Counted from the first letter of the stretch, positions 23,337-32,713 are shown. The stretch: 39,062 nt of DNA from a bacterium (GCA_021787205.1 JAJYME010000004.1:1-39062); one strand, 5' to 3'. The notes: generated by a model from the sequence alone, not told the origin. Program-made: numbers and translations.

Positions 23337-23850
23337 GGGCGTATTTATCGCTCTTGCCATAATTTCCCTTTGGGGGATTCTCGAAACCAGATGGTTGCGA
23401 AATTCTCCCGACTACCTTCTGTCCTTTGAAATCTCATTGGCTACCCTGATAATTATGGCGGCAGCCCATCTAATTCTTGCTAATAGGCTTAAGAATGGCA
23501 GGGAGACGGTGGTTTCGGATTTTAAGGATGAGATAAGGAGACTCCCGACAACCGCTCTTAAGGCGGCTTCCGAGGAAATGATTTTCCGAGGAATGATAAC
23601 TTACCTAATCGCCTATGCGGCCGGGCCGTCATACGGGATAGTCTTCGGAACTCTCTTGTTTGCCTTAGTCCATAAGGAAAGTGATCATTTTACTATCGTC
23701 TATTCCATAGCCATGGGTTTGGGGTTAGGTTTTTGCGTCGTTTATGCCAGGGATCTGTTTTTCCCAATCTTGGCGCACATCATTTTTAATGTTTTAGGGG
23801 GATCAATAAAGACGATCAACAAAAAAGAAAAAGATGTTATAATCAAATAA
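23317..23850 (+). CDS. CPBP (CAAX-like) intramembrane metalloprotease
   Basis: The 177-aa protein has about four to five membrane helices and the three CPBP (ABI/Rce1) motifs: SEEMIFRG (E86, E87, R91), FALVHKES (H119) and ILAHIIFNVLGG (H154, N158). In bacteriocin and RiPP loci such proteases process or protect against peptides. Overlap with the SPASM maturase gene implies cotranslation, so it may cut the modified precursor. The substrate is an inference only. Confidence 0.85.
   Translation: MKQKINEGVFIALAIISLWGILETRWLRNSPDYLLSFEISLATLIIMAAAHLILANRLKNGRETVVSDFKDEIRRLPTTALKAASEEMIFRGMITYLIAYAAGPSYGIVFGTLLFALVHKESDHFTIVYSIAMGLGLGFCVVYARDLFFPILAHIIFNVLGGSIKTINKKEKDVIIK
23838..23843 (+). promoter_or_regulatory. 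-10 box for the radical SAM gene at 23852
   Basis: TATAAT at the end of the CPBP gene, 8 nt before the next ATG. Confidence 0.5.
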
Positions 23851-23851
23851 A

Positions 23852-24757
23852 ATGGACAGATTAGATGTAAAAGTTGGGTTCCAATGCAATAACAAGTGCG
23901 TCTTCTGCATTCAAGGAGATAAGAGATTTCACTTTCCGGACAGAAGCTATGAGGAGGTAATCGGGTTTCTGGAGCAGGGCAAAAAGGAAAATAGGGATTC
24001 GGTTGTCTTTACTGGAGGGGAGCCGACATTCAGACCAAAAATGCTTTTGGAGTGGGTGAGGTACGCCAAGAAGCTAGGATACGAGTACATCCAGATCCAA
24101 ACCAACGGCAGAATGCTCTCTTATTATGATTATTGCAAATCGCTAGTCGAGGCTGGAGCCAATGAATTTTCGCCGGCAGTACACGGTTCGAAGGCGGAAA
24201 TCCACGACAGATTGACCGGTGTGCCTGGGAGCTTTGAACAGGTGACTCAGGGAATAAGGAATCTTAGGAAGCTTGGACAATACGTTATGACAAACTCGGT
24301 GGTGACCAAAACCAATTATCAGGACTTGCCAAACTTAGCAAGACTGTTGATTGATTTGGGCGTCGACCAATTCCAATTCGCCTTCATCCACATCAACCCG
24401 ATCATCGCTGCTAGCAATGATAAGATAATGGAAATAGTCCCCAACGTGCGTGACGCAATGCCTTATATCAAGCAGGGATTGGATATCGGCCGGAGGGCTG
24501 GTGTCAGATGCATGACGGAGGCGGTGCCTTATTGTCTGATGACGGGATATGAAGATTTTATTGCCGAAAGGATAATTCCAGAGGCCCACGTCTTTGATGC
24601 CGAGGCAGATATCGCCGACTATTCCAATTACAGAAGAAATGAAGGGAAGTCGAAAGGGCCACTGTGCAAGGAATGCAAGATGAATGAAGTTTGCGAGGGA
24701 CCCTGGAGGGAATACCCGGACATTTTTGGTTGGGATGAGTTCAAGCCGATAAAATAA
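23852..24757 (+). CDS. Radical SAM protein, C-terminal CX2CX5C type (copy 1)
   Basis: The 301-aa protein has QCNNKCVFC (C12, C16, C19), VFTGGEPTFRP, QTNGRMLSY, and a central HGSKAEIHDRLTGVPGSFEQVTQGIRNL. It ends in CKECKMNEVCEGPWREYPDIFG. This layout recurs in five other genes of the window and resembles HxsC-type maturases. The C-terminal cysteines probably hold an extra cluster. It follows the CPBP gene by 1 bp and ends at a terminator, closing the first block. Confidence 0.82.
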   Translation: MDRLDVKVGFQCNNKCVFCIQGDKRFHFPDRSYEEVIGFLEQGKKENRDSVVFTGGEPTFRPKMLLEWVRYAKKLGYEYIQIQTNGRMLSYYDYCKSLVEAGANEFSPAVHGSKAEIHDRLTGVPGSFEQVTQGIRNLRKLGQYVMTNSVVTKTNYQDLPNLARLLIDLGVDQFQFAFIHINPIIAASNDKIMEIVPNVRDAMPYIKQGLDIGRRAGVRCMTEAVPYCLMTGYEDFIAERIIPEAHVFDAEADIADYSNYRRNEGKSKGPLCKECKMNEVCEGPWREYPDIFGWDEFKPIK

Positions 24758-24780
24758 GGGCGGAAACGCCAGACATAAAG

Positions 24781-24808
24781 AAAACAGACCTTTGAGGGCC
24801 TGTTTTTT
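24781..24808 (+). terminator. Terminator after radical SAM copy 1
   Basis: AAACAG-ACC/GG-C-CTGTTT with one mismatch and a T run. Confidence 0.75.
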
Positions 24809-24859
24809 GTTAATTTTGAAGAGAGGCAAAAAGGGGGTACAATAAGGACAATAATTGAT

Positions 24860-25816
24860 ATGAGCGAGGGTCAAGCAAAAATGGAAAAGATGTGCATCGT
24901 GATGACCGGATTTTCCTGCAACAATAATTGCATAGTCTGTTCGGTAAAGCCTTTTTCAAAGACTAACAAAGACAAGACGACGGCGGAAATCATCGCCATC
25001 ATGAAAAAGAAAAGGGAATCGGGAGCTGTAAATATCGAGTTTACCGGTGGCGAGCCGACGATGAGGAAGGATATCGTTTTTTTGGTCCAATCTGCTAAAA
25101 AGATGGGTTTTAAGGAGATAGCCGTTTCGACCAACGCAAGACTTTTCAGTTACGAACCTTTTCTGAACGCCATGATAGACGCCGGGTTGACGAGGGTGAC
25201 GGCGACGCTCGACGGGGGCAATGAGAGATTGCATGATGCCATCACAAGAACTCCAGGAGCATTCAAACAGACCACATCGGGGATAAGAAATTTGATCAGC
25301 CGAGGAATTACCACCAGCGTCAATACGGTTTTTACCAAGCTTAACGTCAATAATCTCTCCGAGATAGCGGAGAGGCTGATTGAGATGAGGGTGCCGGTTT
25401 GGGGAGTTTTAGACTTGATCCCGGACGGTAATATAAAGGAGGCATACAAGTCTTCGTGTGTTTCTTTCGCCGAAACTCGGGAGGCCTTAAGGACAATCTA
25501 TTCATATATAGACAGATTAAGCATGATCGAACTTTTTGATTTTCCAGTATGCGCCATACCGCCCGAAATGTATGCTGACAAGGCGAGAGTGATCCATTTT
25601 GACGCTTACGGGAGAATGAATGTGCTCGATCAAGTCGGATATGGTCCGCAGCGATTTGAGGAAAAAGACGGGTTTTTTGAGGATGAACATAAAATAAGAG
25701 TCGAAGCCTGCCAGAAATGCAGCCGGGTAAAGGAGTGCGGGGGAATTTGGAGCCGCCATTACGAAAGGTTTGGCGAAGAGGATATAAGATTCACGGAAAA
25801 TAATTATTTGAAATAA
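24860..25816 (+). CDS. Radical SAM protein, C-terminal CX2CX5C type (copy 2)
   Basis: The 318-aa protein has SCNNNCIVC (C20, C24, C27), FTGGEPTMRKD, STNARLFSYE, RLHDAITRTPGAFKQTTSGI and a closing CQKCSRVKECGGIWSRHYERFGEE. It starts a run of three adjoining paralogues. TACAAT at 24838-24843 and AAGGA between it and the ATG give a conventional start. An internal ATG (M8) is possible. Confidence 0.82.
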   Translation: MSEGQAKMEKMCIVMTGFSCNNNCIVCSVKPFSKTNKDKTTAEIIAIMKKKRESGAVNIEFTGGEPTMRKDIVFLVQSAKKMGFKEIAVSTNARLFSYEPFLNAMIDAGLTRVTATLDGGNERLHDAITRTPGAFKQTTSGIRNLISRGITTSVNTVFTKLNVNNLSEIAERLIEMRVPVWGVLDLIPDGNIKEAYKSSCVSFAETREALRTIYSYIDRLSMIELFDFPVCAIPPEMYADKARVIHFDAYGRMNVLDQVGYGPQRFEEKDGFFEDEHKIRVEACQKCSRVKECGGIWSRHYERFGEEDIRFTENNYLK

Positions 25817-25817
25817 A

Positions 25818-26675
25818 ATGGAGAGGTTTTTAAGCCCGTATGTTTACGTGGGGTATCATTGTAATAATAACTGCATTTTTTGCAGCGAATCTGACCAGGA
25901 ATACTTGGCAAGAATCGGCGGGCCCATCCCGGCGGAGCAAGTCAAGTCAGATTTGAAGAAAATAAAAGAGGTTTATAACTCAGTGAGCTTCATGGGAAGG
26001 GAGCCGACAATAAGAAAGGATTTGCCTGAATTGGTTGAATATGCAAAAAACCTGGGATTCGAAAGCATTAACATTGCCTCCAACGGAAGGATTTTTGCTT
26101 ATGAGGATTATGTGAAGAAGCTGATCAAATCCGGGGTTACCCAATTCGGGATGTCTTTTTACAGCTCGATCCCAGAGCATTACGATGAGCAGGCCGGTGT
26201 CAAAGGCGGTTACGACCAAGCAGTCCAAGGAATAAGGAATGTCATAAAGAATAAGCCCAGCCACGTGAGCTTCTTAGTCAATATTCCCTTAAACAACAAG
26301 AACGTAGGCGATCTGGAAGAGACTATAAAATTTCTGCTCTCATTCGGAGTCAAAGAAATAAACATCCTTTTCATAGAACCTCTTTCGAAAAAATCGAATA
26401 CAAAAGAGATAGTCGGCAGGATGAGCGAGCTTGGCAATAAGGCGGCGGCGATTGCCGTGAAATACGGGGGTGAGGCAAAGTTCTGGTTGAACGAATTCTT
26501 GCCCTGTGCCTTGAAGCCAGAATTCAGAGATCTGTTTTTCAACTGTCTCGAGAAAAATGTGAATAAGGTGAGAATCCCACTTTGTGAAAAGTGCAAGTAT
26601 AACGATAGGTGCGACGGTGTGCTCTCAACCTACATCGAGCTTTATGGAGAAGAAGAATTCAATTTAGACGATTAA
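25818..26675 (+). CDS. Radical SAM protein, CX2CX5C type (copy 3), altered GGE motif
   Basis: The 285-aa paralogue has HCNNNCIFC (C15, C19, C22) and a closing CEKCKYNDRCDGVLSTYIELYGEE. The SAM-binding GGEP reads GREP: codon 25998-26000 is AGG where a G-to-A change from GGG would account for it. GGE contacts the SAM methionine amino group, so activity may be altered. The rest of the barrel is intact (NIASNGRIFAYED, KGGYDQAVQGIRN). It sits 1 bp after copy 2 and 1 bp before copy 4. Confidence 0.8.
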   Translation: MERFLSPYVYVGYHCNNNCIFCSESDQEYLARIGGPIPAEQVKSDLKKIKEVYNSVSFMGREPTIRKDLPELVEYAKNLGFESINIASNGRIFAYEDYVKKLIKSGVTQFGMSFYSSIPEHYDEQAGVKGGYDQAVQGIRNVIKNKPSHVSFLVNIPLNNKNVGDLEETIKFLLSFGVKEINILFIEPLSKKSNTKEIVGRMSELGNKAAAIAVKYGGEAKFWLNEFLPCALKPEFRDLFFNCLEKNVNKVRIPLCEKCKYNDRCDGVLSTYIELYGEEEFNLDD

Positions 26676-26676
26676 A

Positions 26677-28941
26677 ATGAGCGATATAACAAAAGGGAAA
26701 ACTGTAGAGCATTACGAAGGGGGAGGAAACAAGATCGTCTATATAAACCTAGGCCAGGTCTGCAATCAGAAATGCTCTTTTTGCGTGATAGAGGGGAATG
26801 AGGAAAAGTTTCCTTACATGAAAACCGAAGAAGTCAAAGAAAATATAGCGGGGTTCGCTGAGAGTGGCGGAGAGACGATAATGTTTACCGGCGGCGAGCC
26901 TTCAATGAGGAACGACTTGCCAGAGATAATAGCTTACGCGGAAACCTTTCCAGGGATAATTGACTTATGCATTTTAACAAACGCCACCTTCTTTGATGAT
27001 AAAAAAATAGAGGACGTGCTGGCGGCTGATACGAGAAAGATATTGTCTTTCTCAGTCTCTTTACACGCCAATACCCCAGAAATCTCCAAAAAGCTGACCA
27101 ACGGGGCGGATGAGGACTTTGGAAAAACGGTAACGGCAATCAAAGAGCTTTCAGAAAGGGCCGACAAGGTGACGGTGTATCATATAATCACCAGTGCCAA
27201 TTATGACAAGTTGCCAGACTTTGTCGATTTCATGATAAAAGAAGCGCCAAAAGTGCAACACTTTGTTCTCTCGTATCCATTCACCCAGGGAGCGGCCGAG
27301 AAGAACGATTGGATTTATGCCAAATTTAGCCAGTTGAAACCCTATCTTTTGAAGGCGCTTGAGATGATCAAGATAAGTGGTCGTACCGTGGATATATCGA
27401 CTTGCGGACAATTTCCGTTGTGCGTCATCCCCGGATATGAGGCGGATATTTTAAGAATAATGGATTACTTTTCTGGCAGTCTAATGGGAACATTAGGAGG
27501 GAAGGTCTTCCATGAATTCGAGTGGGCTGACAAGAAGTGGGTTGACGTATATAAGAATAAGACGGAGGCTTGTGAGAAGTGTCTGATTGGCGATGTCTGC
27601 CAGGGATCTTGGAAAAAATACATCGATTTATTCGGTTTTGACGGCATCGAAACGGTCACTAAGGAAAATTTTAAGGGGAATATCGTTGAAACCGAGAATA
27701 TCTTAAGCGAAGATGATGTCTTGCTGGTAAAATCGGGGTTAAAACAAGATATCCTTAATTCAATAATAATTTCCGGAGAAATCTCCAAGGAGAGATTCGA
27801 AGAGATCAAGGAATACGCCCTAGCCAACCACTTTTTTATCTCATTGCATAAGAGTGAGCCGAGCCCTGTCCATGAAGAAAAAATAACCGATAATCTCAAA
27901 CCAATGGTTCCAACATTTGAAGAAAATCACATTCGGGAGCAAATCGACAGGCTTGATAAGAAAGAAGTCGAAGAAGTCTATGACGTCGTAAGGGAGATTG
28001 CCCGCCTGACAGGAGTAAGTTGGGCGGAGGTGTTTGCGGCTTATTACGGCTTAAAGCCGTCTATGGCGGAGGCAAATACGGGAGTGTTTGACGAGGACAC
28101 CGCGAGACGTTTCTCTGAGGCTTCCAAGCTCTGTCAAAGCATCGGAATGACATTTGCCACTTCTACCCATAAATACATTATAAACAGTCCGAAGCTTATC
28201 TTTAAGGAAACGTCTCTTGATGATCCGCAGCCAGGCAACGTGATTGTCGGCATCTCTAGGGATCCAAAGAAGGCAGTCAGCGCCGTAGCCCATTATCACC
28301 TGAAGACAATGGATTCCAAATATGGGCGAAGCTTTGGCGAACTGATGGGATACCCTTCTTGTTGCCTTGATTTTGGTGATTACCTGACGAACAATAAAAG
28401 TGATCCGAATAATTTCGGCTTTAAGAATGCGGCTTTTGAGACCTTGAAAAGATCAGATGAGATTGCTTGGCAACTGAATGTTTTTTCGACCGCCAGTTTC
28501 TTATCCCATTTCTCTTGCAGTTTCACCTGCAAGGAAAGCATCGCTTATATCGACAACTTTTTAAGATTAGTCTCGATAGTCGATCCTGAGGGCGCAAGGG
28601 AAACGATCCATCAGCTAAAAGATTTCGCGTCACTTTACTGGACTTGCGTAGATAAGGTCTCCTTGATTGGAGATTACACGAGAAAAGACAAGTGGTTCAG
28701 GGAAGCGGAGGTCGTCTACGATAACAAGACTCTGGGTTGGGGAGCCGGTTCCGCCAATTATTATCAGGAAAACGATGATGATTTTCTTCAAAAAATAGAG
28801 ATGGCAAAGGCAGCGATAGCAGACGGGGATAGGATTATAACTACTGCCGGAGAGGTCATGATTCTTTCTGGGAAAGACGAGCTTTTGAAATTCAAAAAAG
28901 ATAATGATTTTGTCCCATTGCTGGTAAAACCGACAATCTAA
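26677..28941 (+). CDS. Radical SAM (CX2CX5C type, copy 4) fused to a DUF483-like domain
   Basis: The 754-aa protein is the largest of the paralogues. Residues 1-330 are the radical SAM part: VCNQKCSFC (C29, C33, C36), FTGGEPSMRND and CEKCLIGDVCQGSWKKYIDLFG. Residues about 340-430 are a charged linker. Residues about 430-754 contain YGRSFGELMGYPSCCLDFGDYL, a motif of DUF483-type proteins, plus SCSFTCKESI. A GYPxCC pair suggests metal or thiol chemistry. I have no function to assign to the fused domain. It ends the run of three and is followed by a terminator. Confidence 0.8.
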   Translation: MSDITKGKTVEHYEGGGNKIVYINLGQVCNQKCSFCVIEGNEEKFPYMKTEEVKENIAGFAESGGETIMFTGGEPSMRNDLPEIIAYAETFPGIIDLCILTNATFFDDKKIEDVLAADTRKILSFSVSLHANTPEISKKLTNGADEDFGKTVTAIKELSERADKVTVYHIITSANYDKLPDFVDFMIKEAPKVQHFVLSYPFTQGAAEKNDWIYAKFSQLKPYLLKALEMIKISGRTVDISTCGQFPLCVIPGYEADILRIMDYFSGSLMGTLGGKVFHEFEWADKKWVDVYKNKTEACEKCLIGDVCQGSWKKYIDLFGFDGIETVTKENFKGNIVETENILSEDDVLLVKSGLKQDILNSIIISGEISKERFEEIKEYALANHFFISLHKSEPSPVHEEKITDNLKPMVPTFEENHIREQIDRLDKKEVEEVYDVVREIARLTGVSWAEVFAAYYGLKPSMAEANTGVFDEDTARRFSEASKLCQSIGMTFATSTHKYIINSPKLIFKETSLDDPQPGNVIVGISRDPKKAVSAVAHYHLKTMDSKYGRSFGELMGYPSCCLDFGDYLTNNKSDPNNFGFKNAAFETLKRSDEIAWQLNVFSTASFLSHFSCSFTCKESIAYIDNFLRLVSIVDPEGARETIHQLKDFASLYWTCVDKVSLIGDYTRKDKWFREAEVVYDNKTLGWGAGSANYYQENDDDFLQKIEMAKAAIADGDRIITTAGEVMILSGKDELLKFKKDNDFVPLLVKPTI

Positions 28942-28942
28942 T

Positions 28943-28975
28943 AAAAATGAACCATTTAAAATGGTTCATTTTTTT
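28943..28975 (+). terminator. Terminator after the radical SAM-DUF483 gene
   Basis: A near-perfect AAAAATGAACCATTT stem with its complement and a run of seven T. Confidence 0.85.
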
Positions 28976-28984
28976 GATTTGGAT

Positions 28985-28990
28985 TATAAT
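28985..28990 (+). promoter_or_regulatory. -10 box for the membrane glycosyltransferase-like gene
   Basis: TATAAT, 11 nt before the ATG at 29002. Confidence 0.55.
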
Positions 28991-29001
28991 GAACCCAACC
29001 G

Positions 29002-30651
29002 ATGTTATTAAATAACGCATTTTTTATGGCGCTGACTTTTATTCTCGTCCTGATGGGACTATTCTCCGCAGGCTTTTTATTTCCCAAAAAATTGGAATGG
29101 AAAAGATGGCTTATTATAGCCGGAATAATCGTTCTGGTTTTTGCGGCATCCGGTCTCATGAAAAGTGGAGAATTTGTCCCTTCTGACGAGGAATGGGAAG
29201 AGGTTTATCTGGGTAAAACGATCGGAGAAAACAATGATTCTATCTCAAAACAGGCAAGAAGGGGAGCTCTTTACCCCATGCTGATACATTGGACAAATGG
29301 AATCTATGAAGCGGAAAAATCTCCCGTGATCTTAAACAATATCTTCGTGATCCTAAGCGTCTTATTTGTCTTTGGCGCCATTTACAAGCTTGTCGGAAAT
29401 AAGCTCTTCGCTTTCTTAGGATCGTCCCTTCTATTACTAAATCCTATCTGGGAAAAATGGAGTATCATATTAGAAGGATATCCCGCCATGATGGGTTGCT
29501 TATTAGCCGGATGGTCCCTTTTTATGATTGCCTTCATAAGAGAAAAGAAAATTGAGTATTTTTCAGGAATTATCTCATTTTCCGTCCTTTTATCCATGGG
29601 AAAGATCGAATATGCCATATTCCTTGTTCCTGCCATAGTCGTAGCAATCGTTTCTTTTAATAAGAGAAAGATAGGGCAATCAGCGGCAATGATAGCGCTA
29701 TCGGCAATCTCACTTGTCCCAAGCGTTGTTTTTTCTTTAGGACAAAGACGGGGGTCGGTAGGATTTTGCGGATTGGAATCGAGAGTGGGGCTGGTATCAG
29801 ATAAGATAAACAGATTGATAGGACTTCCCGGAATCGATTTTTTGGAAACCATAGTCAAGGCCATAGGGGGATGGAGATTTTCTTTGGCCTACCTTATTGA
29901 TGATATCCCGACCGTCATCGGATTTTGGATGGAAAAAGATCTTATTATGGTGACTGTTTTAGCTCTTATCGGGGTAACGTTTTCATTATTGAAAAAGGAT
30001 AAAGCGGTATGGATAACATTTCTGTCTTTTATCCTGATCATTTCAGTTTATGCTACTGATTGCGCCACGTACGTCCCCAGATATGCTTCCCCCCAAGTAA
30101 TCATCATGACCATACTCGCGACATACGCTTTATATTGCCTTTATGAATCATGGCGCTTGATATGGCCCCAAAAAGGAACAAGAAATAGGCGGATGGGATA
30201 CGGGCTGGCAAGTTTAATTTCCTTAGCGGTCGTCATATCATTTATTCCCGGGATAAAGAAAAATATCAATTATCTTCATCGGGATAGCCCTTATGCGACT
30301 CCAAGCGCTTTGGAGAACGTCCTTAATCGTCTTCCTGACGCAAAAGCGTTTGTTATCGTTCATAGGACCGAAGCAATGGAAATGATGGTCTTCGACAACA
30401 AAAACAGACCAGTAATCATATTAAACGATCTTTTCGACAGACAAAACAAGATAAAAGAGAGCGACGATATATGCGCTTCGGCGAAATCCCTGTGCAAGGA
30501 AGGAACTTATTTTATAAAGACTGAAAGCTGTACTTGGTTTGAAGTGTCAAGAATAGCCTGCAATAAGATGAGCGAAAACGGAAAAATCGTCAAGAGTGAC
30601 GGGGGAATGAGATCCCTGGAAATTTATCAAATGGGAAAAGAAACGAAATGA
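29002..30651 (+). CDS. Multi-spanning GT-C-like membrane protein
   Basis: The 549-aa protein has about ten hydrophobic helices and a C-terminal soluble part of about 150 residues. An early loop after helix 2 has acidic SDEEWEEVYLG, where GT-C enzymes (PMT/ArnT type, using lipid-linked sugars) carry their catalytic acid, and LEGYPAMM resembles the family's second loop. The assignment is by layout only. It overlaps the next gene by the ATGA tetranucleotide, so its partner in translation is the class B radical SAM protein, with a GT2 glycosyltransferase after that. Confidence 0.6.
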   Translation: MLLNNAFFMALTFILVLMGLFSAGFLFPKKLEWKRWLIIAGIIVLVFAASGLMKSGEFVPSDEEWEEVYLGKTIGENNDSISKQARRGALYPMLIHWTNGIYEAEKSPVILNNIFVILSVLFVFGAIYKLVGNKLFAFLGSSLLLLNPIWEKWSIILEGYPAMMGCLLAGWSLFMIAFIREKKIEYFSGIISFSVLLSMGKIEYAIFLVPAIVVAIVSFNKRKIGQSAAMIALSAISLVPSVVFSLGQRRGSVGFCGLESRVGLVSDKINRLIGLPGIDFLETIVKAIGGWRFSLAYLIDDIPTVIGFWMEKDLIMVTVLALIGVTFSLLKKDKAVWITFLSFILIISVYATDCATYVPRYASPQVIIMTILATYALYCLYESWRLIWPQKGTRNRRMGYGLASLISLAVVISFIPGIKKNINYLHRDSPYATPSALENVLNRLPDAKAFVIVHRTEAMEMMVFDNKNRPVIILNDLFDRQNKIKESDDICASAKSLCKEGTYFIKTESCTWFEVSRIACNKMSENGKIVKSDGGMRSLEIYQMGKETK

Positions 30652-32027
30652 AAAAAGTTTACGTAATAAATACCCCCAGTGAGGAAAGAATGACAATCGA
30701 GGGGAGATGCGCACAGAAAGAATCTACCTGGTCCTCTGTCATGCCGCCGTACAGTCTGGCGTCGGTCTCGGCGATTTTCAGAAGAGGGGGGTTTGATGTA
30801 AAATCGATCGACTGCAGGGTTGAAGATATCGATAAGGAAACACTATTGGAACTTCTCTCAGCGGAGGGGGTGGACATCGTTGTAATAAACTCCTCAATTC
30901 CGACATTTGAATTTGACGTGGAGTTCGTCCGTGACCTCAGGGAGAAATGTAAAAATTTGTTGATTATCGTGTTTGGAATAATGCCGCCCCAAGGGGAGAG
31001 GGCGTTCCTTGAGGCTGGCGGAAGCTCGGTTATAAAAGGTGAACCGGAGTTTGGAGCCGAGGAGATTGCGAAGACCATTATTAACGGCGGCGAGGTTGAG
31101 AAAACTTATAGCGGTATGACAAAGGACCTCGACGGGCTGCCTCATCCCGCATGGGATCTATTTGATCTTTCAAAATACACCATTCTAGGGGAGGGGTTCA
31201 AAAGAGCAAGATATCTATTCGTCGTTCCGGCGAGAGGGTGTCCATTCAACTGTTCTTTTTGCAATGCCTTCGTTTATTATGGAAAGGAAGTAAGATATAG
31301 AACCGTCAAAAGCGTCGTTGATGAAATTGAGGACGATATCAATGAATTCGGCATAGTTAACTTTGCAATGTGGACGGAGACGTTCACGTTCAATAGAAAA
31401 TACGTATCAGACTTATGCGACGAAATAATCAAAAGGAAATTAAAAATAGACTGGATAAGCAATAGCCGAGTCGATAGGGTTGATAAAGAATTGCTCGAGA
31501 AGATGAAGGAAGCGGGATGCTGGATGGTGAGTTTCGGAGTCGAATCGGGCAGCCAGGAGATATTAAACAAGGCGCATAAGGGCACTGCGATAGAGGATTC
31601 GATTACCGCCATAAGGACAGCCAACGAGGTCGGACTGATAACCGTCGCCCATACGATTATCGGTCTTGTGGGAGAAACTGAAAAAACTTCCTGGGAGACC
31701 TTAAAGATATTAAACGACGCGAAGGTTGATTTTGCGCAATTCTATTGCGCGGTGCCGATGCCGGAGACGGAGTTATATAAGGAGGCGGTGAAAAACAACT
31801 GGATAAAGGCGGGCGCCAAGTGGAGCGAATTCGAGCAGACCGTCTCAATCATGGATCTGCCCGGATTCGATCACGAGAGGGTGATGAAAGTAAGAAAAAG
31901 AATATATCTGAGATACTACCTTAACCCCTGCAGGCTTCTAAGGATAATAAGAAAATCAGGGATGGGATCCTTGATTCCAATAGCAAGGGAGGGAATTAAT
32001 TTTGTAGGATCAATTTTAAAAAGATGA
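30648..32027 (+). CDS. Cobalamin-binding (class B) radical SAM protein
   Basis: The 459-aa protein has an N-terminal B12-binding-like Rossmann domain (residues 1-150: YVINTPSEERM, PPYSLASVSAIFRRGG, VVINSS, IKGEPE), then a radical SAM barrel with ARGCPFNCSFCNAF (about 200-210), FGVESGSQEILN and a C-terminal helical part. Family members (BchE, HpnP, HpnJ, many methyltransferases) often methylate unactivated carbons. The DxHxxG B12 motif is not evident, so cobalamin binding is uncertain. It overlaps both neighbours by ATGA, which ties it to the two glycosyltransferase-like genes. Confidence 0.82.
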   Translation: MKKVYVINTPSEERMTIEGRCAQKESTWSSVMPPYSLASVSAIFRRGGFDVKSIDCRVEDIDKETLLELLSAEGVDIVVINSSIPTFEFDVEFVRDLREKCKNLLIIVFGIMPPQGERAFLEAGGSSVIKGEPEFGAEEIAKTIINGGEVEKTYSGMTKDLDGLPHPAWDLFDLSKYTILGEGFKRARYLFVVPARGCPFNCSFCNAFVYYGKEVRYRTVKSVVDEIEDDINEFGIVNFAMWTETFTFNRKYVSDLCDEIIKRKLKIDWISNSRVDRVDKELLEKMKEAGCWMVSFGVESGSQEILNKAHKGTAIEDSITAIRTANEVGLITVAHTIIGLVGETEKTSWETLKILNDAKVDFAQFYCAVPMPETELYKEAVKNNWIKAGAKWSEFEQTVSIMDLPGFDHERVMKVRKRIYLRYYLNPCRLLRIIRKSGMGSLIPIAREGINFVGSILKR

Positions 32028-32713
32028 AAAAAATAACAGTAATAGTCCCGGTATTTAACGAAATTGAATATATTGAGGAATGTTTAAATCGTGTTTATAA
32101 GACGGAATACGACAAACAGGTGATAGTGGTTGATAACAGGTCCACTGACGGGACAAGGGAAAAACTTTTGGAGCTGAGAGATAAAATGGGTTTTCTCTTA
32201 TTGTTCCAAGACGAGATGCAAGGAAAGGGGGTTGCTGTAAAAACGGCCCAAAGCCATATTTCCGGCGACGCCGTCATAATCCAAGACGGAGACTTGGAAT
32301 ATGATCCAAATGATTATAAAAAAGTCCTTGAGCCTATTTTAAGAGGACAAGAAAGGATTGTTTACGGTTCGAGAAATTTGGATAAGAATACAAAAAGAGG
32401 CAACTTTGTGTTTTATTGGGGAGGAAGAATGATCTCCTTGATCGCGAGCATCCTATATGGAACAAGATTGACGGATATCAATACTTGTTACAAGGGATTT
32501 GACGCGGAGTTATTTAAAAGTATCCAGCTGACTGATTCAAAATTTGATTTTTGCGAAGAAATAACCGCCAAATGTCTGATGAGGGGAGAAAAGATAAAAG
32601 AGGTTCCGATCAGCTATTATCCAAGGAAGGTGATAGAGGGAAAAAAATTGAAGTTCAGGGACGGATTCCGATCGATAAGAACTCTCGTTAAGTATCGCTT
32701 TTCAAAGAATTAG
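32024..32713 (+). CDS. GT2 glycosyltransferase (polyprenyl-phosphate sugar transferase-like)
   Basis: The 229-aa GT-A fold protein has VIVPVFNEIEYIEECL, VVDNRSTDGTREK, IIQDGDLEYDP (the DxD metal site) and YGSRN, then GTRLTDINTCYKGF. This pattern is typical of dolichol/undecaprenyl-phosphate mannosyl or glucosyl transferases (DPM1-like) without a membrane domain. It would load a sugar on the lipid carrier that the GT-C-like protein two genes upstream could use. It overlaps the upstream gene by ATGA. Confidence 0.85.
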   Translation: MKKITVIVPVFNEIEYIEECLNRVYKTEYDKQVIVVDNRSTDGTREKLLELRDKMGFLLLFQDEMQGKGVAVKTAQSHISGDAVIIQDGDLEYDPNDYKKVLEPILRGQERIVYGSRNLDKNTKRGNFVFYWGGRMISLIASILYGTRLTDINTCYKGFDAELFKSIQLTDSKFDFCEEITAKCLMRGEKIKEVPISYYPRKVIEGKKLKFRDGFRSIRTLVKYRFSKN

